Counted from the stretch's first letter, positions 1 to 6,947 are shown. The stretch: DNA of 9,087 nt from Coxiellaceae bacterium (GCA_003142435.1 PLMI01000005.1:1-9087); one strand, 5' to 3'. A program made the numbers and translations. Notes: a model not told the origin generated them from the sequence alone.

Positions 1-41
1 TTCTTATGTCGAACTGAGGTTACTTAATAATATTAAGTCTA

Positions 42-935
42 ATGTTTTTAGCTTCTCCAATGATCCTTTGTCTGATGACTGGCAATTTTGAGTCCTTGCT
101 ATTTTTATTTCTCTCGTTGTTCTTTTTTGCCTTTGCAAAAGAGAAATATAAACTAGCCAGCGTATTTTTAGCAATAGCGATTGCTTTCAAACTTTACCCT
201 GCTGTTTTTTTATTACTATTCTTAAAAAATAAACGTTATAAAGAATGTATATATTGTGTGGTGTTGGTAATGATTTCAACCTTTTGTGCGCTTTTAGTAT
301 TACCACCAGGGGGGGTAATTAAAAACGTTCATCTATGGTTGGATATGTTTACTCGATTGAATCATGTGATGGCTTTTGCACATGGATTCTATCAAACAAA
401 TACCTTGTTTTTTATCGTGCAAATTGCTGTTTCTATATATTCAATAATACGGGGGCGCACGGAAACACAATACCTTGCGCATTTAAATCATTCAGTTATT
501 TATTATTATATTCTTGCTGCTCTGATGTTTGTGTTTTTGGCGATCTTTATATTAAAATATGAAAAAACATACTGGAAGCAAGTTACAGTACTATTTTTCT
601 GTGGAATGCTATTGCCAACTGTCTCTATTGAATATAAGTTTATTAATTTATTTATTCTTATCTTTTTATATATCAATCAACCACCAAAGATAGCAGAACA
701 GCAAAACATTATTTTTAACAAAATCTATCTTGTACTTTTTTCTCTGTTACTTATCCCAAAGAATTATTTAATTTTCACTTATTATCAATTAAGTGATAAA
801 AGCACGGTTATAGACGGTGTTTCACCACTACTTAATATTTTTATCATGCTATTTTTTATTTCTCTAATTATATATGATAGGATTAGAATTATAAGAATGG
901 AAAAAATACAGCCTCAAGTGAGTAGATGTAATTAA
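42..935 (+). CDS. GT87-type (DUF2029) membrane glycosyltransferase, 5'-incomplete and possibly frameshifted copy
   Basis: This is a very hydrophobic protein of 297 residues from the first in-frame ATG. It matches residues 131-419 of the complete paralogue at 984-2243: 62 of the first 73 residues are identical by hand count. It therefore represents the C-terminal two-thirds of a polyprenyl-phosphate-sugar-dependent GT-C/GT87 enzyme of the inner membrane. Shared landmarks are GNFESLLF (residues 14-21), FKLYP (49-53), YSIIRG and NHSVIYYYILA. Homology seems to continue upstream of the ATG (codons from 21 read YLIILSL, against YTIILIL in the paralogue), but frame 3 has a TGA at 15-17. The N-terminal part with the likely catalytic Asp would lie left of the window, in another frame. 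No Shine-Dalgarno sequence precedes position 42, so it may not be a true start. The remaining 297 codons are open, so the break is either recent or a sequencing error. It contains a G7 tract at 309-315. Family assignment is by motif and is inferred; activity is doubtful. Confidence 0.7.
   Translation: MFLASPMILCLMTGNFESLLFLFLSLFFFAFAKEKYKLASVFLAIAIAFKLYPAVFLLLFLKNKRYKECIYCVVLVMISTFCALLVLPPGGVIKNVHLWLDMFTRLNHVMAFAHGFYQTNTLFFIVQIAVSIYSIIRGRTETQYLAHLNHSVIYYYILAALMFVFLAIFILKYEKTYWKQVTVLFFCGMLLPTVSIEYKFINLFILIFLYINQPPKIAEQQNIIFNKIYLVLFSLLLIPKNYLIFTYYQLSDKSTVIDGVSPLLNIFIMLFFISLIIYDRIRIIRMEKIQPQVSRCN
309..315 (+). repeat. G7 homopolymer in a GT87-type gene, candidate slippage tract
   Basis: Seven consecutive G residues encode Gly-Gly plus the first base of a Val codon (cca cca ggg ggg gta). 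The surrounding DNA is very AT-rich. Loss of one G would place a TAA directly after the two Gly codons and end the protein. The paralogue at 984-2243 reads PEG here and has no such tract. Confidence 0.6.
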
Positions 936-983
936 AAATAAACCATTATTTATAGGAAAAAATATTTACTGATGTAAACACAT

Positions 984-2243
984 ATGCCTTCCGCACAACA
1001 ACTACGATTTATAGCTTTTGTAACTTTGCTCGGTCTTATTTGCATGGTCTTTTTTGATGTGTATCTGCATCACTTAGGCATTAAAACAACCTTCCTACCT
1101 CAAAATATTTTCATGCCAGGTGCACATGGGTTCTTTTTAGATTTTTTTGACATTTATGGTTATGCAAACCCATATATTGGTCATTTTGCTGTATATCCAC
1201 CAGCAACATATTTGATCATTTATCCATTTCTGAAAATATGGCCAGCTGAATTATCTTTTATAATATATACCATTTTCATTTATAGTTATATCTTCTGGTA
1301 CTTAATTTTTTGTACAAAAAGTTTTCACAACAAATTTGTCGGTTTAGAACGTTACACTATAATATTAATCCTAATGTTTTTAACTTCCCCAATGATTATT
1401 TGCCTTATTCACGGTAATTTTGAATCATTATTGTTTTTGTTTCTATCGCTATTTTTCTTTGCGTTTGCCAAAGAAAAATACGCATTATCCAGTATATTTT
1501 TGGGCATAGCAATAGCATTCAAACTCTATCCAGCGGTTTTTTTGGTACTATTTATAAAAAATAAATGTTATAAAGAATGCATATATTGTGTAATATTTGT
1601 AGTAATCTTAACTATCGCTGCGCTGTTTACCTTTCCAGAGGGATTAATTAAAAGTACGAACATGTGGCTTAATGCATTTGTAGAAATAAATAAAATCATG
1701 GCTTTCTCTCATGATTTTTATCATACAAATACTTTATTTTTCCTTGTTCAGATTGCAGTATATTTATACTCAATAATACGAGGACATTCCACTGAAGCAC
1801 AATACACGTCTCATTTAAATCATTCAGTTATTTATTATTATATTCTCGCTATTTTGATGTTTACATTTTTAGCGTTCTTCACATTAAAATATGAAAAAAC
1901 ATACTGGAAGCAAGTTACAGTTCTTTTCTTCTGTGGAATGTTATTTCCAACTATCTCCGTCGAATACAAGCTCATTATTTTGTTTATTCCTATTTTTTTA
2001 TTCATTAAGCAATCAGTAATTGATAAACATCAATCTATTATTTTTAATAAAATCTATCTTTTACTTTTTTCTCTACTACTTATTCCAAAGAATTATTTAA
2101 TTTTCAACTTTTATTTAGATGAAAAAATACCAATCATTAGTGGTATTTCACCGTTGTTTAATATTTTTATTATGCTATTTTTTATATTTCTAATTATCTA
2201 CGAGAGAATTAAAATTATACAAATAGAAAAAACGAGCCACTAA
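984..2243 (+). CDS. GT87-type (DUF2029) multi-spanning membrane glycosyltransferase
   Basis: A 419-residue integral membrane protein with roughly ten to twelve hydrophobic segments (for example 8-27, 94-111, 125-141, 147-161, 199-214, 250-265, 283-301, 356-375, 389-406). The pattern fits the GT87/DUF2029 family, which transfers mannose or other sugars from polyprenyl-phosphate donors on the outer face of the membrane. An N-terminal helix is followed by an extracytoplasmic loop with acidic residues (D53, D56) in a FFLDFFDIYGYANPY context and then YPP (71-73). Next come HGNFESLLF (143-151, the place where family members often have GQxN) and FKLYP (179-183) after a Gly-containing helix. The ATG at 984 follows a TAA that overlaps an out-of-phase ATG. 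Its Shine-Dalgarno is poor: AGGA at 953-956 is too distant. It lies 48 bases after the related upstream copy and probably shares its transcript. The sugar and acceptor cannot be read from the sequence. Confidence 0.8.
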   Translation: MPSAQQLRFIAFVTLLGLICMVFFDVYLHHLGIKTTFLPQNIFMPGAHGFFLDFFDIYGYANPYIGHFAVYPPATYLIIYPFLKIWPAELSFIIYTIFIYSYIFWYLIFCTKSFHNKFVGLERYTIILILMFLTSPMIICLIHGNFESLLFLFLSLFFFAFAKEKYALSSIFLGIAIAFKLYPAVFLVLFIKNKCYKECIYCVIFVVILTIAALFTFPEGLIKSTNMWLNAFVEINKIMAFSHDFYHTNTLFFLVQIAVYLYSIIRGHSTEAQYTSHLNHSVIYYYILAILMFTFLAFFTLKYEKTYWKQVTVLFFCGMLFPTISVEYKLIILFIPIFLFIKQSVIDKHQSIIFNKIYLLLFSLLLIPKNYLIFNFYLDEKIPIISGISPLFNIFIMLFFIFLIIYERIKIIQIEKTSH

Positions 2244-2252
2244 GTGTAGTCA

Positions 2253-4376
2253 TCAATCGTTTCTTATGTAAATTTTTATTGTGTATTTCTTTGTATTGTA
2301 AACGTATCCAAGGTTCTCAATCGTTAGTTTCGCCGCAGATTCAGTTACACGTATATTGATAAGGTCATTTGTATTTACAATAGTATCTGCTGTTATGGGA
2401 ACTGATGTGATTCCATTTTTCAATAATGATACTACAGATACATTCTCCGTATCTGAGAGACTCTTTACTAAAGCAGATAACTTATAGTTATTATACATTT
2501 TATTTTTCAATACTAGCCTTAATGAAAGTATATCATTGTCGTAATCAAGATCTAATAACTCTTGATTGTATAATACATACTTGTATAAACTATATTCCCC
2601 ATTTTTCATTAGTTTTTCAAATTCGGTTTCAAAATCAATTTGTGTTAGCGGCCTTTTAATTAGTTTGTAATGCAGTTGGTAAACAAAACGGGGAGGATCT
2701 AAAAAAACTATAACTTTTGGCGGAGATGCTTTGAAATCATTCAGTTCCTGCTTTATATCGCTGGAACTTATAACATCAAACCACTGCACAACATTTTTAT
2801 ATGGAGGTACTTTGTTGTACAAATAATAGAACATGGGAATGCTTGGGTAAAAATAAACATCTTTATCATTTTTAGAGTATTTGCCCACAACTTCATTGAT
2901 CGTTTTAAAAACTTCTGCTGTTATTTGATCAACATATATTCCTTTTGTGTGTGGAATATTTGATAATTCTGTCGTAGCTTTTAGAATAGATGATTGAGAT
3001 AATCCTATCCAGGAATAAGGCATTTTAAGTTTCTGTACGGAAATAATAGCAACAATAATAAGCGATAGCACTAAAACTGATGTAAATTTTATGTTTTTGC
3101 AAGCAAGTAATTTTTCGAGTGAATATGCTATTGTTACAGCAATAACCAAAAACATCCCATTAAAATTTATTGTCGAAGTATTGGTATTGGCATAAACAAG
3201 AGCCACTAATGGTATTAGTATAAATTTTAGCGCAATTTTTTGAGAATCACCATTCTGCGGTGTTAAATATACCGAAACAAATAAATCAAGCAGTATTGCA
3301 ATAGATAATATAAGAATATATTTTTCATAGAAGTTATTATGCTTAACAAGCAATACAAATACAATTGCGCAAATTGTATAATAAATTATACCTCTAGCTA
3401 ATTTGCTAAACTGTTTTTTTTGAAAAAAATTATTTAAATACTGATAGAGAATGAAGTTATTTGTTAAAAAGCCGTATCTGAAAGGAAAGGCAAGAGCAAA
3501 TAAGGAAATACCGACCAAAATTAATTTCAAATTTCCTTTATCAGTTAATATTCGAAAAAGTATTGTAAAAGTGCTTCCTTTAGAGTCATTATGCAAAAAA
3601 AGCTTACTTGTTATATCGAAAAATGGTACGTTATAAGTAGTCAAATATAAGAAAAACAAAACGAATGCTGTTGTAAAACCGAAAAAAATTAAGGCATTTT
3701 GTTTTAACTTTTGCACTATTGAATAATTAGAAATAAAACAAATACTCAAATTAAAAGAAAGAAATAAAAAAATACCCACATTTTGTTTAATCAAGGTTAC
3801 TAATGCAATAGAAAATCCAAGCAAAAAACTTAAGAGTAAGCTTGTATAAAAATTCGTTTTTTGTTCCTGGGTTCGCTGATCGTTTACATTTTTAATTAAA
3901 AAATACCCACATATAAAAGATAAGATTATTAATAGCCATGCATAAGTATGATAATCTTTCGCAACAAAAACAGGGTCAGACATATACAAAAAAGAAGCTA
4001 CCAGAGCAGATATAGCCGCAATTTTTCGGTCGAAAAAAAAGTTAAGCAATCTCTGTAGTAAAAAAACATTAAAAGTGAAGACGATGACGCCTATAAATCG
4101 TAGAATAAAGAAACTCGTAGTAATGTATTTTAAGTAGAAGGCGTTTAAAAAAATGAACAGGGGGGGGAATGCAACATTGAAATCTTTATATGGGATTAAT
4201 CCTTTGTTTACTAGATAACCATAAGTTTCCCACCATCCTTCAGTTAAGGGAAAATATCTATTAAAAAAAATTAAATTAAAGCAAAATACCAATACTACTG
4301 GTGAAATATTTATTATAGCTTGTAATAATTTATTTTTATCAGAATTGTAATCAATCGTATTTAAGGTATTAAACAC
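2253..4376 (-). CDS. GT-C (PMT/ArnT-like) membrane glycosyltransferase with C-terminal periplasmic domain
   Basis: About 707 residues from the GTG at 4376-4374. That start is preceded by GGAG (plus-strand CTCC at 4384-4387) with a 7-base spacer, which is why it is preferred. A TTG at 4397 would add seven residues (714 in total) and has no ribosome binding site. Numbered from the TTG, there is an N-terminal helix (31-47), then an acidic extracytoplasmic loop TEGWWETYGYL (52-62; E53 and E57 are possible catalytic carboxylates), then PYKDF...FPPLF (69-81). These resemble the first-loop acidic motif and the YxDF...PPL motif of GT-C enzymes that take polyprenyl-phosphate sugars. About twelve further hydrophobic segments reach residue 455 or so. 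Residues 460-714 are a mostly hydrophilic alpha/beta region, probably periplasmic, with KVIVFLDPPRF near 561-571. It is transcribed away from the flippase operon and ends 9 bases from the end of the convergent GT87 gene. A C8 tract lies in the PPL motif. It could instead be a polymerase or another lipid-linked sugar transferase; donor and acceptor are unknown. Confidence 0.75.
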   Translation of the reverse strand: MFNTLNTIDYNSDKNKLLQAIINISPVVLVFCFNLIFFNRYFPLTEGWWETYGYLVNKGLIPYKDFNVAFPPLFIFLNAFYLKYITTSFFILRFIGVIVFTFNVFLLQRLLNFFFDRKIAAISALVASFLYMSDPVFVAKDYHTYAWLLIILSFICGYFLIKNVNDQRTQEQKTNFYTSLLLSFLLGFSIALVTLIKQNVGIFLFLSFNLSICFISNYSIVQKLKQNALIFFGFTTAFVLFFLYLTTYNVPFFDITSKLFLHNDSKGSTFTILFRILTDKGNLKLILVGISLFALAFPFRYGFLTNNFILYQYLNNFFQKKQFSKLARGIIYYTICAIVFVLLVKHNNFYEKYILILSIAILLDLFVSVYLTPQNGDSQKIALKFILIPLVALVYANTNTSTINFNGMFLVIAVTIAYSLEKLLACKNIKFTSVLVLSLIIVAIISVQKLKMPYSWIGLSQSSILKATTELSNIPHTKGIYVDQITAEVFKTINEVVGKYSKNDKDVYFYPSIPMFYYLYNKVPPYKNVVQWFDVISSSDIKQELNDFKASPPKVIVFLDPPRFVYQLHYKLIKRPLTQIDFETEFEKLMKNGEYSLYKYVLYNQELLDLDYDNDILSLRLVLKNKMYNNYKLSALVKSLSDTENVSVVSLLKNGITSVPITADTIVNTNDLINIRVTESAAKLTIENLGYVYNTKKYTIKIYIRND
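4160..4167 (-). repeat. C8 (coding strand) homopolymer in the GT-C gene, candidate phase-variation tract
   Basis: The plus strand shows eight consecutive G residues; on the coding strand the codons are ttc ccc ccc ctg (Phe-Pro-Pro-Leu of the PPL motif). With one C lost, the new frame reaches TAA about seven codons later. With one C gained, a TAA follows about thirty codons later. Either change would stop the protein near residue 85-110 of about 710. Such a long C run is striking in this AT-rich gene. Confidence 0.7.
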
Positions 4377-4383
4377 TAAATTT

Positions 4384-4387
4384 CTCC
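4384..4387 (-). promoter_or_regulatory. Shine-Dalgarno GGAG that decides the GTG start of the GT-C gene
   Basis: GGAG on the minus strand lies 7 bases before the GTG at 4376-4374. It overlaps the region that would be coding if the TTG at 4397 were the start. This favours GTG as the true initiation codon. Confidence 0.6.
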
Positions 4388-4420
4388 AGCATATCAAAAC
4401 GTTTTCTATTTTTAGTAAAT

Positions 4421-4448
4421 ATTATACATAATTAACTAAATTTAACTA
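4421..4448 (-). promoter_or_regulatory. Promoter for the minus-strand GT-C gene
   Basis: A perfect TATAAT -10 is present on the minus strand (plus-strand ATTATA at 4421-4426). A weak -35 TAGTTA (3 of 6 to consensus; plus-strand 4443-4448) lies 16 bases upstream. Transcription would start near 4414, giving a leader of about 38 bases before the GTG. The -35 falls inside a 10-base-period TTAA repeat. The region is so AT-rich that a chance -10 is possible. Confidence 0.5.
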
Positions 4449-4461
4449 TATTTAATAATAC
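4432..4461. repeat. Three 10-base units beginning TTAA in the divergent promoter region
   Basis: TTAACTAAAT (4432-4441), TTAACTATAT (4442-4451) and TTAATAATAC (4452-4461) are spaced exactly 10 bases apart, about one helical turn. A TAAATTTA palindrome covers 4437-4444. The array overlaps the -35 region of the minus-strand promoter and could be a regulator-binding or bent-DNA site. This is inference; short AT-rich repeats also arise by chance. Confidence 0.4.
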
Positions 4462-4503
4462 ACACTAAAAATACTGAAAATGAGGATTATGAACAATTTA
4501 GAC

Positions 4504-4532
4504 TCGAGATAATACCGATTATCTGTTATAAT
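4504..4532 (+). promoter_or_regulatory. Extended -10 promoter for the flippase-glycosyltransferase operon
   Basis: TGTTATAAT is an extended -10 (TGn at 4524-4526 and perfect TATAAT at 4527-4532). It lies 17 bases after TCGAGA at 4504-4509, which matches 4 of 6 bases of TTGACA. Transcription would start near 4539 and give a leader of roughly 63 bases before the ATG at 4602. The remaining leader (4540-4601) is AT-rich, with no riboswitch or clear hairpin seen. Confidence 0.6.
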
Positions 4533-4601
4533 TTCGACCATTAAATATGTATTTTTTGTCTATATTTTGTGAATTATTATTTCTTAATTAAATCATAATC
4601 A

Positions 4602-5930
4602 ATGAAAAAAGTTTTGTTTAATTTAACTGATTTCAAGTATTACAAAGTAGCCGCCGCAGGGTGGTTGAACCGCTTTATTGGCGCTATTTGTCAAATCGTT
4701 TCTATTTCAATAGCTTTGAATTATTTGGGTATAAGCAATTATGCAATATTTGCAATTATTTTAGGATTACAAAATTGGTTTACACTCACTGATCTTGGTT
4801 TTGGTTTTAGTCTACAAAATTATGTTTCTGAAGCTAAAGCAAAACAAGAGGATATGACAGCTCTATTTAATAACTCAGCTCTTGCAATTTGCATCATATT
4901 TGCAATTGTAGCAACAATTTTTTGTGTTATATCTCCATGGTTACAATATTTCCTGCTTCGTAATATAGCCCCTAACTTAGCGACTTCAAAATATTATTTT
5001 TTAATATTTATAGGTCTGATTTTAATTGGCATAAATGTTTTTGGCATTGGTTATAAAATTTTTATAGGAAAGCAAAAAGGATATTTGATGTATAACTATC
5101 AAACTTTTGCGTATTTAATTGGTTTACTCGATATTATTTTAGTTAGCAAATTCAATGTTGGAGCAGAAAGTAGCAAGACATTTTCTATGTTAGTAGGATG
5201 GCTCTCGCCAAGCTTAATATTCTCTCTTGCATGTTTTTTTAAGTGTTTTAAGTTCAATAAAATCTTCGCAATGATTGATTTTAAAATTATAAAGAAAATT
5301 TTACAAAGAGGGATTAAATTCTGGATATTCAATATCATTGTTGCTTTTGCACTTATGAGTGATTATTTAATCATCTCGCAAACTTTAAACAACGAACATA
5401 TAGCTATTTACAACATTTTAGCAAAAAGTTTTGCTCTGATATTTTTTATCTACAGTGCTGTATTAACTGGACTTTGGCCGGTATTAGCAGAACTATTTGT
5501 GCAAAAAAATAAACAAAAAGCTAATAATTTAATTAAAAAGAATTTATATTTAGGTTTTTTTGTAATTATAATCTGCACTTTAATTTTTTTATTATTTAAA
5601 AATATGCTTATAACAATTTTGGCTCCAAAATCAAATCTGCTCTTGCCCGCAAGTGGGATTTTATTATTTGGTATTTATTATCTTTTAAGAACGTGGGTAG
5701 ATACATATGCCACAGCTTTGTTAAGTCAAAACTCTTTTAAAGTTTTTTGGATTAGCTCTTCCTTACAAGCTATTATTAGCGTATCAGGTATGTATTTTTT
5801 TTCCCTATTTTATGGCTTAAATGGTATAATATACGGGCTGATTCTATCGCTTATTGTAACCGCAATTTGGATGTTACCAAGAGCGTATTATAAAAATGAT
5901 AATAATGTGAACTTACCGGAAACAAAATAA
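4602..5930 (+). CDS. wzx: Wzx-like O-antigen/polysaccharide flippase (MOP superfamily)
   Basis: A 442-residue inner-membrane protein with about twelve hydrophobic segments, the usual length for Wzx/RfbX flippases, which move undecaprenyl-diphosphate-linked repeat units to the periplasmic face. Features typical of the family are an amphipathic N-terminus leading into a first helix (about 22-42), and the conserved loop DLGFGFSLQNYVSEAKAK (64-81) after helix 2. The second half starts near residue 232 with a similar pattern (KILQRGIKFWIFN...ISQTLNNEHIAIYNILAKSFA, 232-278). The ATG at 4602 is forced by a TAA at 4596-4598. It has no Shine-Dalgarno sequence, only an AT-rich leader. The gene heads a plus-strand operon: its stop codon abuts the ATG of the next gene with no intervening base, so the two are probably translationally coupled. 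Family is well supported; substrate specificity is not readable. Confidence 0.9.
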   Translation: MKKVLFNLTDFKYYKVAAAGWLNRFIGAICQIVSISIALNYLGISNYAIFAIILGLQNWFTLTDLGFGFSLQNYVSEAKAKQEDMTALFNNSALAICIIFAIVATIFCVISPWLQYFLLRNIAPNLATSKYYFLIFIGLILIGINVFGIGYKIFIGKQKGYLMYNYQTFAYLIGLLDIILVSKFNVGAESSKTFSMLVGWLSPSLIFSLACFFKCFKFNKIFAMIDFKIIKKILQRGIKFWIFNIIVAFALMSDYLIISQTLNNEHIAIYNILAKSFALIFFIYSAVLTGLWPVLAELFVQKNKQKANNLIKKNLYLGFFVIIICTLIFLLFKNMLITILAPKSNLLLPASGILLFGIYYLLRTWVDTYATALLSQNSFKVFWISSSLQAIISVSGMYFFSLFYGLNGIIYGLILSLIVTAIWMLPRAYYKNDNNVNLPETK

Positions 5931-6932
5931 ATGCATTACAAGATATCAATTTGTATTCCCACTTATAATCGAGCCGCGTGCTTACAGGTTTTACTTGACA
6001 GTATTTTTTCACAGATTTCTGAGAAGACTCCTGTGGAAATTTGTATAAGTAATAACGCTTCAACTGATAATACTGAAAAATTAGTGCGTGAATATCAAAA
6101 TAAATACCACAATATTGTTTATTTTAGATCTGATAATAACGTTGGTTTCGATCGAAATTGTTTGCAGGTGGTAAGTTTGGCTCACGCTGAATACTGCTGG
6201 TTGATGGGTGATGATGACAGAATAAAGGAAGGGGCAATTGATTACATATTGAATATTCTATCTGCTAACCATGGTTTTTCTGGAATAAGCCTTAACGTGG
6301 ATTTTTATAATAAATTATTGACACAAAAGAAACATTACACTTTACATTTCGATTCTAACCAATCAAACCAAAATAAAACTTTAACTTCTGCTGGCGAAAT
6401 TTTGCCATTCTTAATAGATCACTTTGGCTTCATTTCCGCACAAATAATAAAACGCAATTTATGGGAAGAAATAATAAATAATAATGTTACAAGAAACTTC
6501 CTCAATTCCTATGTTCATTTATTTGTGATTACCGGAGTAGTTAATGCACACCCCTACTGGTTATGGGTTGCACGCCCATGTGTCGATAGGAGAGTAACGA
6601 CAAGCAATATTGCCAATGACAGTTATCGACAGCTTGAAACAATGGTTACAGCCTATTATCAAACTATATCTCACTTTTTTCCAATTCATGGATGGATGCA
6701 CAACAAAATTATGGAATCCTTGTATAAAACCAATATAAAATATTCAGTGCGGTCATTAGCATCAAGCAAGGAAAAAGACTTTACTAAGAAAGCAATCTCT
6801 TTACTGTTAAAATATAATTGTTGGCGCTATCCAGCTTTTTGGTTTTATACTTTTCCTTGGGTGATTATGCCAGGGAAAATATTATATTTATTTCACTACA
6901 TTCAAAAAAAATTATTTATAAAACAACTTTAG
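5931..6932 (+). CDS. Family 2 glycosyltransferase, RfbV/WbaV (abequosyltransferase)-like
   Basis: A 333-residue cytoplasmic or membrane-associated GT-A fold enzyme. The nucleotide-sugar binding start is ISICIPTYNRAACLQVLLDSI (5-25), followed by EICISNNASTDNTEKLV (36-52). The metal-binding DXD region is CWLMGDDDRIKEGAI (89-103, D94-D96). A later segment with HPYWLWVARPCVDRR and a C-terminal hydrophobic/aromatic tail (from about 306) probably touches the membrane. From memory, overall length and the NNASTDxT, VGxDRN and YCWxxGxDD patterns resemble Salmonella RfbV (WbaV), which adds the dideoxyhexose abequose as an O-antigen branch. Its position directly after wzx also matches that locus. The sugar actually transferred is not proven, and this entry is only GT2-certain. 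The start codon abuts the flippase stop (TAA then ATG). Confidence 0.85.
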   Translation: MHYKISICIPTYNRAACLQVLLDSIFSQISEKTPVEICISNNASTDNTEKLVREYQNKYHNIVYFRSDNNVGFDRNCLQVVSLAHAEYCWLMGDDDRIKEGAIDYILNILSANHGFSGISLNVDFYNKLLTQKKHYTLHFDSNQSNQNKTLTSAGEILPFLIDHFGFISAQIIKRNLWEEIINNNVTRNFLNSYVHLFVITGVVNAHPYWLWVARPCVDRRVTTSNIANDSYRQLETMVTAYYQTISHFFPIHGWMHNKIMESLYKTNIKYSVRSLASSKEKDFTKKAISLLLKYNCWRYPAFWFYTFPWVIMPGKILYLFHYIQKKLFIKQL

Positions 6933-6947
6933 AATATTAATTTTTTT

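Larger units (their letters stand above)
21..2230 (+). repeat. Tandem duplication of a GT87-type gene (21-935 paralogous to 1353-2243)
   Basis: The two plus-strand GT87-like genes are direct-repeat paralogues with a period of 1332 bases. The ATG at 42 aligns with internal Met131 of the second copy (1374). Exactly identical blocks include 551-589 with 1883-1921 (39 bases) and 480-514 with 1812-1846 (35 bases), both at the same 1332-base offset. The protein alignment contains only small compensating indels (PPGG against PEG; GRTE against GHSTE). Elsewhere differences are often third-position or conservative, which suggests that selection acted after duplication. The identical blocks may mark conserved segments or gene conversion. 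Confidence 0.85.

Noticed and set aside
936..951. Inverted repeat AAATAA / TTATTT after the first GT87 copy
   Set aside because: The six-pair stem is A-T only with a 4-base loop and no following T-run; it is too weak to call a terminator.
2237..2250. ACTA...TAGT hairpin between the convergent genes
   Set aside because: Only four base pairs and no T-run on either strand, so not supportable as a bidirectional terminator.
2426..2659. Open frame of 77 codons on the plus strand inside the GT-C gene
   Set aside because: It lies antisense to the soluble C-terminal domain, has no ribosome site and no recognisable motif. It is a shadow of the real gene.
3414..3429. Adjacent T8 and A7 runs in the GT-C gene as slippage sites
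   Set aside because: A/T runs of this length are common throughout this AT-rich window, so they carry little signal compared with the G/C tracts.
5099..5338. Minus-strand open frame within the flippase gene
   Set aside because: It is low-complexity, hydrophobic and basic in composition, as expected of the reverse of an AT-rich membrane gene, with no start signal.
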